From Prolixibacteraceae bacterium (lineage in GTDB: Bacteria; Bacteroidota; Bacteroidia; Bacteroidales; Prolixibacteraceae): a DNA stretch of 15,772 nucleotides. The stretch is taken from the NCBI GenBank assembly GCA_007116765.1, contig SKHV01000148.1, forward strand, positions 1 to 15,772, written 5' to 3'. Below are positions 6,453-13,899 of this stretch, in pieces; the stretch's first letter is position 1, and every line of letters starts with the position of its first letter. The translations under genes and the position numbers were made by a program. The notes below the pieces were generated by a model. That model was not told the origin of the DNA. It saw only the letters and a program-made list of their open reading frames with translations, and made no database searches.

Positions 6453-7853
6453 CTACACCTGAACCCAAGTGCCTTTTTCGGGTATCTCTACGTTCGAAAA
6501 ACCATTCTCTTCAAGGTACGTTTTATAAGCTTCCTGTGCCACCAATTCGCCATGTACAAGAAATGTGTTTTTCACCTTATCTTTAATCTGACAATTCAAG
6601 TACTCGGCCATTTCCTGGTAATCACCATGACCACTGTAAGAGTCAATTCTGAATATTTCGGCCAGTACAGGGTAAACAAATCCGTGGATCGAGACTTCCT
6701 TGTCGCCCCTTAGAATTTTTGCACCCAAAGTACGCGGGGCACAATAACCAACAGCCAGAATCGAATTTTTAGGGTTGCTGATGCTGTTTGCCAAATGGTG
6801 TTTTACCCGCCCGGCCTCCATCATTCCCGATGCGGATATAATTACACAAGGTTCTTTACGGTCGTTTAAGGCCTTTGAATCCTTAGCACTACGCACATAG
6901 TGTAGTCTATGGAAACCGAAGGGATCGGGGTCATCTCTAAGCCCGTGCTGCATTTCATCGTTAAAGCAATAGGGGTGAATTCTGAAAATCTCAGTCGCAT
7001 TAAACGAAAGTGGACTATCTACAAAAATATCAATACGGGGTAGTTTCCCTTCGTTAAAAAGCTGGTTGAGCGTGTATACTATTTCCTGTGTGCGCCCCAC
7101 GCTGAACGAAGGGATTATCAGCTTTCCCTTTTTCTCGACACAGGTATGTTTTATTACATGCAGCAGCTCTTTGCTGGCATCTTTTTTTGCTTTGTGAAGA
7201 CGATTTCCGTAAGTGGCTTCGGTAATAATGTAGTCGGCCTGTGGAAACGGTTCCGGTTCGCGGAGTATCATATTCTGCTTTCGACCTATGTCGCCGGTAT
7301 AAGCCAGTTTCTTTAAACCGTCGGTTTCGTTAATTTCGAGGTTCACCACACTACTTCCCAGCATGTGCCCTGAATTGGTGAATTTCACCTTTACATTCTC
7401 ATCAATATAGAACTTACGATCGTAAGCCACACTAATAAATAGTTGCATGCAGTTTTCGGCATCGCGGCGGGTGTATATGGGGCTCACGGGTGGCAAGCCT
7501 TGTCGTGCCCGCTTTTTGTTGAACTGTTTCGTATCGAGCTCATGTATGGCGCCCGAGTCGGCCAACATAATGGAACACAGGTCGAGTGTGGCCTGCGTGC
7601 AAATAACCGAGCCTCTGAAACCCAGTTTGTAGAGGTAGGGAATCAAGCCCGAACGATCGATGTGTGCATGGCCGAGTATCACATGGTCAATCTCGCGTGG
7701 CTCAAAACCCAGGTCGCGGTTCAGGCTGTCGGTCTCCAAACCTTTACCTTGGTACAAACCACAATCGAGCAGTATTTTCTTATCCTTTTGAGTAATTATC
7801 AAATGTTTACTTCCGGTAACCTCGCGGGCTGCCCCTAAGAATTTTATAATCAT
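6453..7853 (-). CDS. Beta-CASP metallo-beta-lactamase protein (putative RNase/hydrolase)
   Basis: A 466-residue cytosolic MBL/beta-CASP protein of the CPSF73-like group, whose members are zinc-dependent RNases or phosphoesterases. Motif 1 is LLDCG (28-32), motif 2 reads GHAHIDRSG (61-69), motif 3 is SGHMLGSS (161-168, H163), motif 4 is TGDIG (186-190, D188). The beta-CASP part holds TYGNR (214-218), PSFSVGRTQEIVY (248-260) and SASGMMEAGR (340-349). SGHGD (407-411) and LVHGE (432-436) close the active site. Motif 2 is normally HxHxDH, so the second metal-site histidine is arginine here (R67, codon CGT at 7653-7655). All other ligands are present, so this is either a real variant with altered metal binding or a sequence error. 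A TATCTTTA box (7892-7899, - strand) may be its promoter. The in vivo substrate is unknown. Confidence 0.9.
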   Translation of the reverse strand: MIIKFLGAAREVTGSKHLIITQKDKKILLDCGLYQGKGLETDSLNRDLGFEPREIDHVILGHAHIDRSGLIPYLYKLGFRGSVICTQATLDLCSIMLADSGAIHELDTKQFNKKRARQGLPPVSPIYTRRDAENCMQLFISVAYDRKFYIDENVKVKFTNSGHMLGSSVVNLEINETDGLKKLAYTGDIGRKQNMILREPEPFPQADYIITEATYGNRLHKAKKDASKELLHVIKHTCVEKKGKLIIPSFSVGRTQEIVYTLNQLFNEGKLPRIDIFVDSPLSFNATEIFRIHPYCFNDEMQHGLRDDPDPFGFHRLHYVRSAKDSKALNDRKEPCVIISASGMMEAGRVKHHLANSISNPKNSILAVGYCAPRTLGAKILRGDKEVSIHGFVYPVLAEIFRIDSYSGHGDYQEMAEYLNCQIKDKVKNTFLVHGELVAQEAYKTYLEENGFSNVEIPEKGTWVQV

Positions 7854-7891
7854 GACTTCGTGTTTTGATTAGTGCTAAAAATGCTTAACAA

Positions 7892-7899
7892 TAAAGATA
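7892..7899 (-). promoter_or_regulatory. Weak -7-like box upstream of the metallo-beta-lactamase gene
   Basis: On the - strand this reads TATCTTTA, one mismatch from TAnnTTTG, 38 nt before the ATG at 7853. No -33 element was recognised. The call rests on consensus similarity only. Confidence 0.3.
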
Positions 7900-7985
7900 A
7901 ACAATTCGGCTTACATATTTGATTATTGTGTTTCTTATTCTATCAAATTTTTGGTAAAGTAGAAGGATTAAGAAGCACTAAACAA

Positions 7986-10900
7986 TCACTTTTGGTAAGA
8001 TAACCCAATCTGCGATGGGTTCTCACCAAATTCTTTCTTAAAGCAGGTAGTGAAATAATTGGGGTCGCTGAACCCGGTTTGGTAGGCCGCTTCAGACACC
8101 CTGCACCCCTCCTTGCTGATCAGTTGATATGCTTTTTTTAGTCGAATTGACTTGATGAGCTTATTGGGGGTTGTGCCCGATAAGGATTTCACTTTTCGGT
8201 GCAACTGAGCCAAACTTACAGCAAAATGTGCTGAAAGATATTCCACGTTCAGCTCATTATTCATCATGTTTTCCTCTATCAATTGCTTCAATTCAAGAAT
8301 AAATTCAACATCTTTCTGTGGTAAGGTTTTATGCAGGTTTTCCGATGTTTCAATTCCACTAAATTTCTTTCTTAGCTTATGGCGTCTTTCCAATAATGAA
8401 CCGATTTGTGCATCGAGCAACCTGATGTCGAACGGTTTCGTTAAATAAATATCGGCACCGGTACCTAGTCCTTCCAATTGCTGTTCAATGGTGCTGTTTG
8501 CCGTGAGCATAACAATGGGTATGTGCGAAGTATCAAAGTCGGCCCTCAATTGTTTACAAAAATCATAACCGTTCATTTTGGGCATTTGCACATCGGTTAA
8601 TATCAAATCAAAATTATTCTCCCTTGCTAGTTTCAAGCCCTCAAAACCATCAGCGGCAGTAGCAACTTTGTAGTTTTTTTCAAAATGTGTAGACAGGTAA
8701 TCCCTGAGTTCGTCATTATCTTCAACTATCAAAATGTGTTGGACATTGTATTTTGAAAGTCCTTGGTCAACGCTTGTATCTGAGTGGATTAATTCTGTTG
8801 ACTTATCAATTATCGCGATTTCGGCATCAAGGTATGCCTCTTTGTCGATTGGTATTATTACGCAAAAAGCAGAGCCGATATTGGGTGTCGATTCCACGTG
8901 TATTTGGCCACGGTGCATCGCAACAAGCTCTTTGACTATTGATAGCCCGATGCCGGTTCCTTCACTATTTGATTCACCAGTCTTTTTCCCTTTGTAAAAG
9001 CGATCAAATATTCTGACTTTATCGGTTTCGGACATACCCTTTCCGTTATCGCTAATTGTGAGCTCTATTTTGCGGATGTGATTTCCTTCCAATTCTTTCA
9101 AATTAATAGCTATTTCTCCCCCTTTAGGCGTAAATTTTAAGGCATTCGACAAAAGGTTCCAAACTATCTTTTCAATCTTTTCGGGGTCAACATAAGCAAT
9201 CAAACTATCGTTTGAAGCAAAAACCAAATTTACCGACTTGTTTTTGCACTCTTCAACAAAAGCTTCGTAACAATCTGTTATTAAGGCTGAAACATCGGTT
9301 TCTTTTACCTCAAGATTGAATTGATTTTGGGTAATTTTTCTAAAATCGAGCAGGTCGGTAATTAATTTGTACAAACGCTTCGAGTTTCGGATAACAATTG
9401 TGAGTTTGTTTAACTGTTCCTGACTAAGGTTCTCACTTTGCAATAAATCGATAACCGGAGCGCTGATGAGGGTTAAGGGTGTTTTTAAGTCGTGCGATAT
9501 ATTGGTGAAGAATTCCAGTTTTTTTTCTGTTAACTCGTGTTCTTTTTGCAGTTTGTACTCCGATATTTCCTTTTGCTTTAATAATTCGAACCTCTTCAAA
9601 AATGCATATATCGACAAGTATAAGATTATGAAAAACAAGACAATATAAAATAAATAGGCATACAAGCTCAAGTACCACGGAGCTTCAATTTTTATTGTCA
9701 AATTTGTGATTACATCGGGTTGGCTTTTATCGGCACTTTTAATTTCGAACGTATAAGTTCCGGGCGATAAATTGGTGTACGTTGTAAAATTAGTTTCCCC
9801 CTGATAGTTCCAATTTTCTTCCAAGCCAACAAGCCTGTATTCATAATTGTTGTATTTCGAAAAGCTTTTGTTTTTGGTGAAGAAATGAATGGTAAATGAG
9901 TTCATGTTGTACGGTAATACAATTTTCTCAGTTTCTTCGAGTGCTTTTGTCAAATATTGAGTTCCATGCGGACTCCGAATACTTTGGTTCTGAAACGTAA
10001 TATCAGATATCACTACTTCGGTGGGTATGCTATCGGCATTAACTTTTGATGGATCGATAAGGGTAAAACCTGCTAACGATCCAAAAACAACCCGGCCATC
10101 ATTAAGCTTTGCCGATACCCTGTCATGAAATTCGTTAGCGGGCAAACCATCCCGATGATTGAAATTCAATATCTCGTCGCTTTCTGTATCGAAACGGCAA
10201 ATGCCCGATATAGTGCTTATCCACAGGTAACGATCATCGGTCGATTCAATCCTTACAAGCACATTTGAGGGTAAGCCGTCTTTTTCAGTCCATTTCTTTA
10301 TTGTGCTTCCATCGGCCGATATGCAAAAAAGCCCATCGGTTGATGAAGTTATCCAGTAGTTGCCGTTTTGGTCGTGATAAAAGTCGGTTATCGTGCTTTT
10401 AAGCTGAGCATTTAGTTCTTGCAATTTATTCTCAATCACATTATCGTGCCAATTAACATGATACAACCCTAAGTTTGAAATAACGGCCAACAACTCTCCT
10501 TGCTGATTGCTTCGCAGCGAATTCAACAAACAATAAGTAACGTTGCTCCCTTTGTAGTACAATTCAAAAATACTGGCAGTTTCTGTGGTTTTGTTGAAGT
10601 TTAATAGAATTTGGGAGTGGAACTGTGTCAAAAGCACAAGGTTGTTCTGGCTTACTTCTTTTATGCCAACAATTTGCTGCATTTCGTTGGCTTGTTTACT
10701 GCATGGGTGGTATGCTTTTTCAAGGGTAAGATTAGAGTTATATTTCCCTAAAAGCCCATCGTATGTGCCCAACCATACGGCATTGTCGGTGTCCACACAA
10801 ATAGCGGTTACTTTGGTTCCATTTAGCTCTTTCTGTAACTGATTGCTCTGTATATTTTTATATTGATTGGCGTTTATGTTCCATTCAGAAAGCCCATAAT

Positions 10901-11039
10901 TGGTGCCGAAATAAATTTTTGGTTCATTTACAAAAACCGAAACCCCTTCGTTTTCGTTTGCTGTACAAACTGCAGGTAAACCGGCCAAAATTGTGCTAAC
11001 GCCCGACCGCGAAACACTGAAAGCAAACCGGCAGGACAT
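7986..11039 (-). CDS. 5'-truncated hybrid two-component regulator (SusR/HTCS type), probable gene remnant
   Basis: HTCS proteins sense carbohydrate oligomers in the periplasm and control polysaccharide-utilization genes. Visible parts are a few Reg_prop blades (GTNYGL at 45-50, GTYDGL at 91-96, DGLPSN and DGLPAN), Y_Y_Y (about 377-450), one membrane helix (455-478), HisKA with FFTNISHDLKTPL (H516), HATPase (N-box about 628-637, GTGIGLS), receiver (D816 in LTDVQMP, K868 in LTKPF) and an AraC helix-turn-helix (about 905-1015). Family members usually have about 1300-1400 residues with two propellers and a signal peptide. Here about 330-350 N-terminal residues are missing. Residues 1 to about 26 are not family sequence: they are the antisense of a GH2 fragment on the + strand, so native coding begins near 10961. 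The remaining ~990 codons are free of stops, so loss is recent or the intracellular half is still used. Confidence 0.88.
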   Translation of the reverse strand: MSCRFAFSVSRSGVSTILAGLPAVCTANENEGVSVFVNEPKIYFGTNYGLSEWNINANQYKNIQSNQLQKELNGTKVTAICVDTDNAVWLGTYDGLLGKYNSNLTLEKAYHPCSKQANEMQQIVGIKEVSQNNLVLLTQFHSQILLNFNKTTETASIFELYYKGSNVTYCLLNSLRSNQQGELLAVISNLGLYHVNWHDNVIENKLQELNAQLKSTITDFYHDQNGNYWITSSTDGLFCISADGSTIKKWTEKDGLPSNVLVRIESTDDRYLWISTISGICRFDTESDEILNFNHRDGLPANEFHDRVSAKLNDGRVVFGSLAGFTLIDPSKVNADSIPTEVVISDITFQNQSIRSPHGTQYLTKALEETEKIVLPYNMNSFTIHFFTKNKSFSKYNNYEYRLVGLEENWNYQGETNFTTYTNLSPGTYTFEIKSADKSQPDVITNLTIKIEAPWYLSLYAYLFYIVLFFIILYLSIYAFLKRFELLKQKEISEYKLQKEHELTEKKLEFFTNISHDLKTPLTLISAPVIDLLQSENLSQEQLNKLTIVIRNSKRLYKLITDLLDFRKITQNQFNLEVKETDVSALITDCYEAFVEECKNKSVNLVFASNDSLIAYVDPEKIEKIVWNLLSNALKFTPKGGEIAINLKELEGNHIRKIELTISDNGKGMSETDKVRIFDRFYKGKKTGESNSEGTGIGLSIVKELVAMHRGQIHVESTPNIGSAFCVIIPIDKEAYLDAEIAIIDKSTELIHSDTSVDQGLSKYNVQHILIVEDNDELRDYLSTHFEKNYKVATAADGFEGLKLARENNFDLILTDVQMPKMNGYDFCKQLRADFDTSHIPIVMLTANSTIEQQLEGLGTGADIYLTKPFDIRLLDAQIGSLLERRHKLRKKFSGIETSENLHKTLPQKDVEFILELKQLIEENMMNNELNVEYLSAHFAVSLAQLHRKVKSLSGTTPNKLIKSIRLKKAYQLISKEGCRVSEAAYQTGFSDPNYFTTCFKKEFGENPSQIGLSYQK
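10950..10970. other. Deletion/rearrangement junction joining HTCS and GH2 remnants
   Basis: To the left, the - strand encodes HTCS sequence (EGVSVFVNEPKIYFGT). To the right, the + strand encodes GH2 sequence starting VQTAGKPAKIVL. Both genes lack their 5' parts exactly here. The breakpoint cannot be placed more precisely than about 20 nt without homologues. Confidence 0.65.
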
Positions 11040-11313
11040 TAGCTATGTGTCCGTTCAATTGTTCGATGCCAACAACGTACCCGTTCCTTTTGCCGAAAAT
11101 ATGATTGAATTTGAAGTGAGCGGTGCAGGCAAACTTCTGTCAGTTGGAAATGGCAATCAGCAAAGCCATACCCCGTTAAAAGGAAACAAAATGGAAGCCT
11201 GGTTGGGGAAATGCCTCGCAATAGTGCAATCAACCGATATAAAAGGAGAAATAAGCATTACTGCCAAGAGCGGACAGTTGCCGGTGGCAAGGGCTACAAT
11301 AATTGCGGAATAA
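10963..11313 (+). pseudogene. C-terminal fragment of a GH2 beta-galactosidase-like enzyme
   Basis: About 116 codons, in frame from 10963, encode the C-terminal Ig-like domain of Bacteroidota GH2 enzymes (Glyco_hydro2_C5 type). It begins VQTAGKPAKIVLTPDRETL, then has ISYVSVQLFDANNVPVP, a GAGKLLSVGNGNQQS turn and the WLGKCLAIVQS strand, ending at a natural stop. In intact enzymes this domain follows the sugar-binding, catalytic and DUF4982 domains, over 700 residues, all absent here. The frame is closed by TAA at 10912-10914, and no start codon or ribosome site is convincing; the GTG at 10993 falls inside the domain. It is therefore a non-functional remnant. Its 5' boundary coincides with the HTCS truncation point on the other strand. 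Confidence 0.85.
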
Positions 11314-11348
11314 TGACTCTTAAGAAACTGCAGAGAACACGGAGCTCC

Positions 11349-11379
11349 ACACAGAGAAAACAGAGTTATTAATTTTCAT
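11349..11379 (+). repeat. Dispersed repeat copy 2 (ACACAGAGAAAAC ... ATTAATTTTCAT)
   Basis: The partner of 4874-4907, sharing ACACA(G)AGAAAAC and an identical ATTAATTTTCAT. It sits in a low-complexity CACAGAG-rich stretch following the GH2 remnant. The rest of 11314-11504 holds no credible gene. Confidence 0.5.
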
Positions 11380-11457
11380 TGCTACCTCATTGTTTTCACC
11401 TGTATTTCCAGCTTTATGTCTTAAGCTTATGAATTCAAACATATGAGTTGCGGAATG

Positions 11458-11473
11458 TCACGCCATGGCGTGA
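11458..11473. repeat. 16-bp perfect palindrome TCACGCCATGGCGTGA
   Basis: TCACGCCATGGCGTGA equals its own reverse complement. The flanks ATG and ACAT extend the symmetry with a 2-nt bulge. It lies 32 nt beyond the stop of the small hypothetical gene (- strand), on the GH2-remnant side. It could be an interspersed palindromic element or a protein-binding site; there is no T-tract for termination. Confidence 0.6.
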
Positions 11474-11504
11474 TACATATTGGAAATTGGAACCGTATTA
11501 TGTT

Positions 11505-11948
11505 TTACTTTTTAACCAATTCAATGTGGTCAGCTGTCAGGACTACCTTTTCATTTTTCTTTTTGAGCTTCAATAAAAGATAATTCAGATGACTCTTGTC
11601 TGACATATAAGAGATTTTAACATCAGCCTTAAATTCAAGCTTCACCCATCTATTCATTTCTTTTTGAAATTCTGTTTCCCATTCGCCATTTACAGTTTTA
11701 ATTCCTGTTGAATCAATAAACTGAATGGAAACAATCGAGTCGTTAACAAATTCAATGGACTGAATAAGGCTGCCATTATCCTTTTTTGTCTTCCCGACAA
11801 GTGCATTATCCCACTTTCCAATGAATTCAGCACTAGAGAAAACTACCACCTCAGTACTTTCCTCTCTAATTTCTCTTCTGTTATTTTTTGAAAAAGCAAT
11901 TATAACAAGCAGCAAAATAATTAGAAAAATGTAGTTCGTTTTTTTCAT
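11505..11948 (-). CDS. Hypothetical membrane-anchored small protein
   Basis: 147 residues with a basic start and one strongly hydrophobic segment (about 7-20, IFLIILLLVIIAFS), either an uncleaved anchor or a signal peptide. No lipobox cysteine is present. The remainder is a charged, beta-rich domain with FIGKWDN (about 42-48) and VNGEWET (about 86-92), a pattern reminiscent of small lipocalin-like or META-like beta proteins, but I do not recognise a family. It probably faces the periplasm. It lies alone on the - strand between the GH2 remnant and a repeat array, with no evident operon partner. The ORF is well formed and the start ATG at 11946-11948 follows normal spacing, so it is probably a real gene of unknown role. 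Confidence 0.7.
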   Translation of the reverse strand: MKKTNYIFLIILLLVIIAFSKNNRREIREESTEVVVFSSAEFIGKWDNALVGKTKKDNGSLIQSIEFVNDSIVSIQFIDSTGIKTVNGEWETEFQKEMNRWVKLEFKADVKISYMSDKSHLNYLLLKLKKKNEKVVLTADHIELVKK

Positions 11949-12000
11949 GATGGCAGAGCTTTATTTTTATACTTGGCAACAAATAGACTTGCACCCTTCT

Positions 12001-12078
12001 AACCAATGACTCATTGACCATTGACTTATTGACCATTGACTTATTGACTTAATGACTTATTGACTTATTGACTTAATA
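12001..12078 (-). repeat. Octamer/heptamer tandem array (TGACTTAT, TGACCAT units)
   Basis: Read on the + strand, about nine units follow each other: TGACTCAT, TGACCAT, TGACTTAT, TGACCAT, TGACTTAT, TGACTTAA, TGACTTAT, TGACTTAT, TGACTTAA. The complement (AGTCAATA, GGTCAAT, AGTCATT) matches the array at 2326-2363. It ends 5 nt before the stop of the LytTR regulator gene, in the position of a 3' untranslated region. There are no spacers of CRISPR type. Confidence 0.85.
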
Positions 12079-12083
12079 ATTCA

Positions 12084-12836
12084 TCAAAAACTCAACACTT
12101 CCTTCAGCCTTTTGTAGCCCGACTTGCTCACTTTGAGTTTGGCATGGTCGTGTTTGAGAATCACGATGTGCGATTCTTTTTCGTATTGCTGAATCTCTGC
12201 TATTTCGTCAACCTTCACAATATACGAACGGTGAATGCGTACAAATTCTTCCTTATTCAAATGATTCTCAAAAAACTTCATCGTTTTCTGTTTCACAAAC
12301 CTCCTGTCGCTGGTATAAATCATCACGTAATCGTCGAGCGACTCAAAATAACGGATGTGTTCAACAGGTACAATATGAATTTTACTTTTATCTTTCACCA
12401 CCACGCGCTGAATAAATTCAGAACCGGGTTCTTCAGTCAGTTTATCAATAGGAGTTACATCTTGTTTGTTTCCGCCTATTTTATCTTTTGCCCTTTCAAC
12501 TGCGGCCTTTAAGCGGTCTTTCGGAAAGGGTTTCAGTAAATAATCGATGGCATGTTGTTCGAATGCTTTTATGGCATATTGGTTATAAGCTGTTGTGAAA
12601 ATAATTTCGGGTCTGAACTCAAGCAACTCAATCATTTCGAAACCGGTGAGTTTAGGCATTTGCACATCGAGAAAAATCAAATCGGGCTTTTTCTCATTAA
12701 TCTCTTTCAGTCCTTCAAATCCGTTTTCACACTCTCCAATCAATTCAATTTCGTCGATATCGGCAATGTAACGCTTCAATAAGTTGCGAGCCATTTCTTC
12801 GTCGTCGATAATTAAAGTTCGAATTTTGTTTGTCAT
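12084..12836 (-). CDS. LytTR-family response regulator
   Basis: 250 residues: an N-terminal receiver (about 5-120) with acidic pocket D11/D12, phosphoacceptor D57 in LIFLDVQMP, T81/T82 and K102 in LLKPF, then a LytTR DNA-binding domain (about 140-250, with VEHIRYFESLDDYVMIYT and FVRIHRSYIV). It is a cytoplasmic transcription regulator. It lies 11 nt downstream of a LytS-type kinase gene, its evident cognate, and is the last gene of the three-gene operon starting at 14694. LytTR proteins usually bind paired short sites, and the inverted repeat over the operon promoter is a possible autoregulatory target (inference). All key residues are intact. Confidence 0.95.
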   Translation of the reverse strand: MTNKIRTLIIDDEEMARNLLKRYIADIDEIELIGECENGFEGLKEINEKKPDLIFLDVQMPKLTGFEMIELLEFRPEIIFTTAYNQYAIKAFEQHAIDYLLKPFPKDRLKAAVERAKDKIGGNKQDVTPIDKLTEEPGSEFIQRVVVKDKSKIHIVPVEHIRYFESLDDYVMIYTSDRRFVKQKTMKFFENHLNKEEFVRIHRSYIVKVDEIAEIQQYEKESHIVILKHDHAKLKVSKSGYKRLKEVLSF

Positions 12837-12847
12837 AACAATCAGCT

Positions 12848-13888
12848 TTATTGCGGTATTACTAAATTCACTGTAAATATATACTCCTCGTCAATAATTG
12901 AAAGCAAGGTTGTATTTCCGTAAACCAGACCAAGTCTTTGTTTGATGTTAAACAAGCCTATTCCTTCTCCCTTTTTCACTACCGCATCGGAGTCGTAGTT
13001 ATTACTCACTGTAAAAATAAGATTATTCTTTTGTTTTACAGCTTTTGTGGTGATTTTTACACTTGAAGTAGTTTCGTACACCCCATATTTTATGGCATTC
13101 TCGTATAAAGGCTGAAGTATCATATTGGGTATCTGACAGTTCTCGCACTCTGCGATATCGAACTCGGCTTGAAGTTTGTCGCCAAATCGCACTTTTTCTA
13201 TTTCGAGATAAAGCCTTATATGCTCAATTTCCTGACTTAAAGTGACAAGCTGATTCTGTTTATGTTTTAACGAGTAGCGCAAAAACTGCGACAGTTTAAT
13301 TACCATATCCTGAGCCTTTTCGGGTTCGGTAATGGTAAGGTACGAAACCGAATTCAAACTATTGAATAAAAAGTGTGGATTGATTTGCGATTTCAACTCG
13401 TTGAGCTGGGTTTGTGTAACCAGCTCTCGAAGCCTGGTTTCTTCTTTCGATTTTTCTTCAAGGCGTTCATAAAACAGAAAGGTATAATAGAATACCGCAA
13501 TAAGAATGTAAATCATTGCCCCAATACCTGCCTTTCCGGGCATTACCAGTTTCATGTGTTCTCGAATGGACTGCCGATCGAAAAGAAAAATGTCTATTTG
13601 ATTAGTAATCCACATCCAAAATGAAACAATGAAGAGAAGCGCAAATACATGATAAATCACCACATACATTTGGCTTCTCTTTTCGGTTGAAGCACCAATT
13701 ACCACATACCATATACCAATACCCAATACCATGAATACAAGATTCGAAACAATAATATCGACAAGGGTAATAGGCAGTGAAACCTCAAAAACTCTACGTT
13801 CAAAAAAGAATTGAATAGTAGAAAATATAATCCAGAACAAAAAATACCAGATTAATAGAGCAGGATTTTTCAATAATGGATGCTTCAT
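12848..13888 (-). CDS. LytS/YehU-type sensor histidine kinase
   Basis: 346 residues. The N-terminal half has about four membrane helices (roughly 10-29, 40-64, 75-94, 121-140) with no large extracellular domain. A short coiled linker follows (142-168), then the His_kinase domain with QINPHFLFNSLNS (phosphoacceptor H172) and an HATPase domain with PLYENAIKYG (260-269, N264) and GEGIGLFNI (307-315). It should sense a membrane or envelope signal, directly or through the LiaF-like protein encoded 11 nt upstream, and phosphorylate the LytTR regulator encoded 11 nt downstream. This intramembrane-sensing layout is common for Bacteroidota LytS kinases. Intact; ligand unknown. Confidence 0.94.
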   Translation of the reverse strand: MKHPLLKNPALLIWYFLFWIIFSTIQFFFERRVFEVSLPITLVDIIVSNLVFMVLGIGIWYVVIGASTEKRSQMYVVIYHVFALLFIVSFWMWITNQIDIFLFDRQSIREHMKLVMPGKAGIGAMIYILIAVFYYTFLFYERLEEKSKEETRLRELVTQTQLNELKSQINPHFLFNSLNSVSYLTITEPEKAQDMVIKLSQFLRYSLKHKQNQLVTLSQEIEHIRLYLEIEKVRFGDKLQAEFDIAECENCQIPNMILQPLYENAIKYGVYETTSSVKITTKAVKQKNNLIFTVSNNYDSDAVVKKGEGIGLFNIKQRLGLVYGNTTLLSIIDEEYIFTVNLVIPQ

Positions 13889-13899
13889 TGTGTGTCAAA

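Noticed and set aside
10993..11313. GH2 fragment as an independent small gene starting at GTG
   Set aside because: The GTG falls inside the conserved domain (after TAGKPAKI), so it is a remnant, not a designed small protein.
12001..12078. CRISPR array
   Set aside because: Units are 7-8 nt and contiguous, with no unique spacers and no cas genes nearby.
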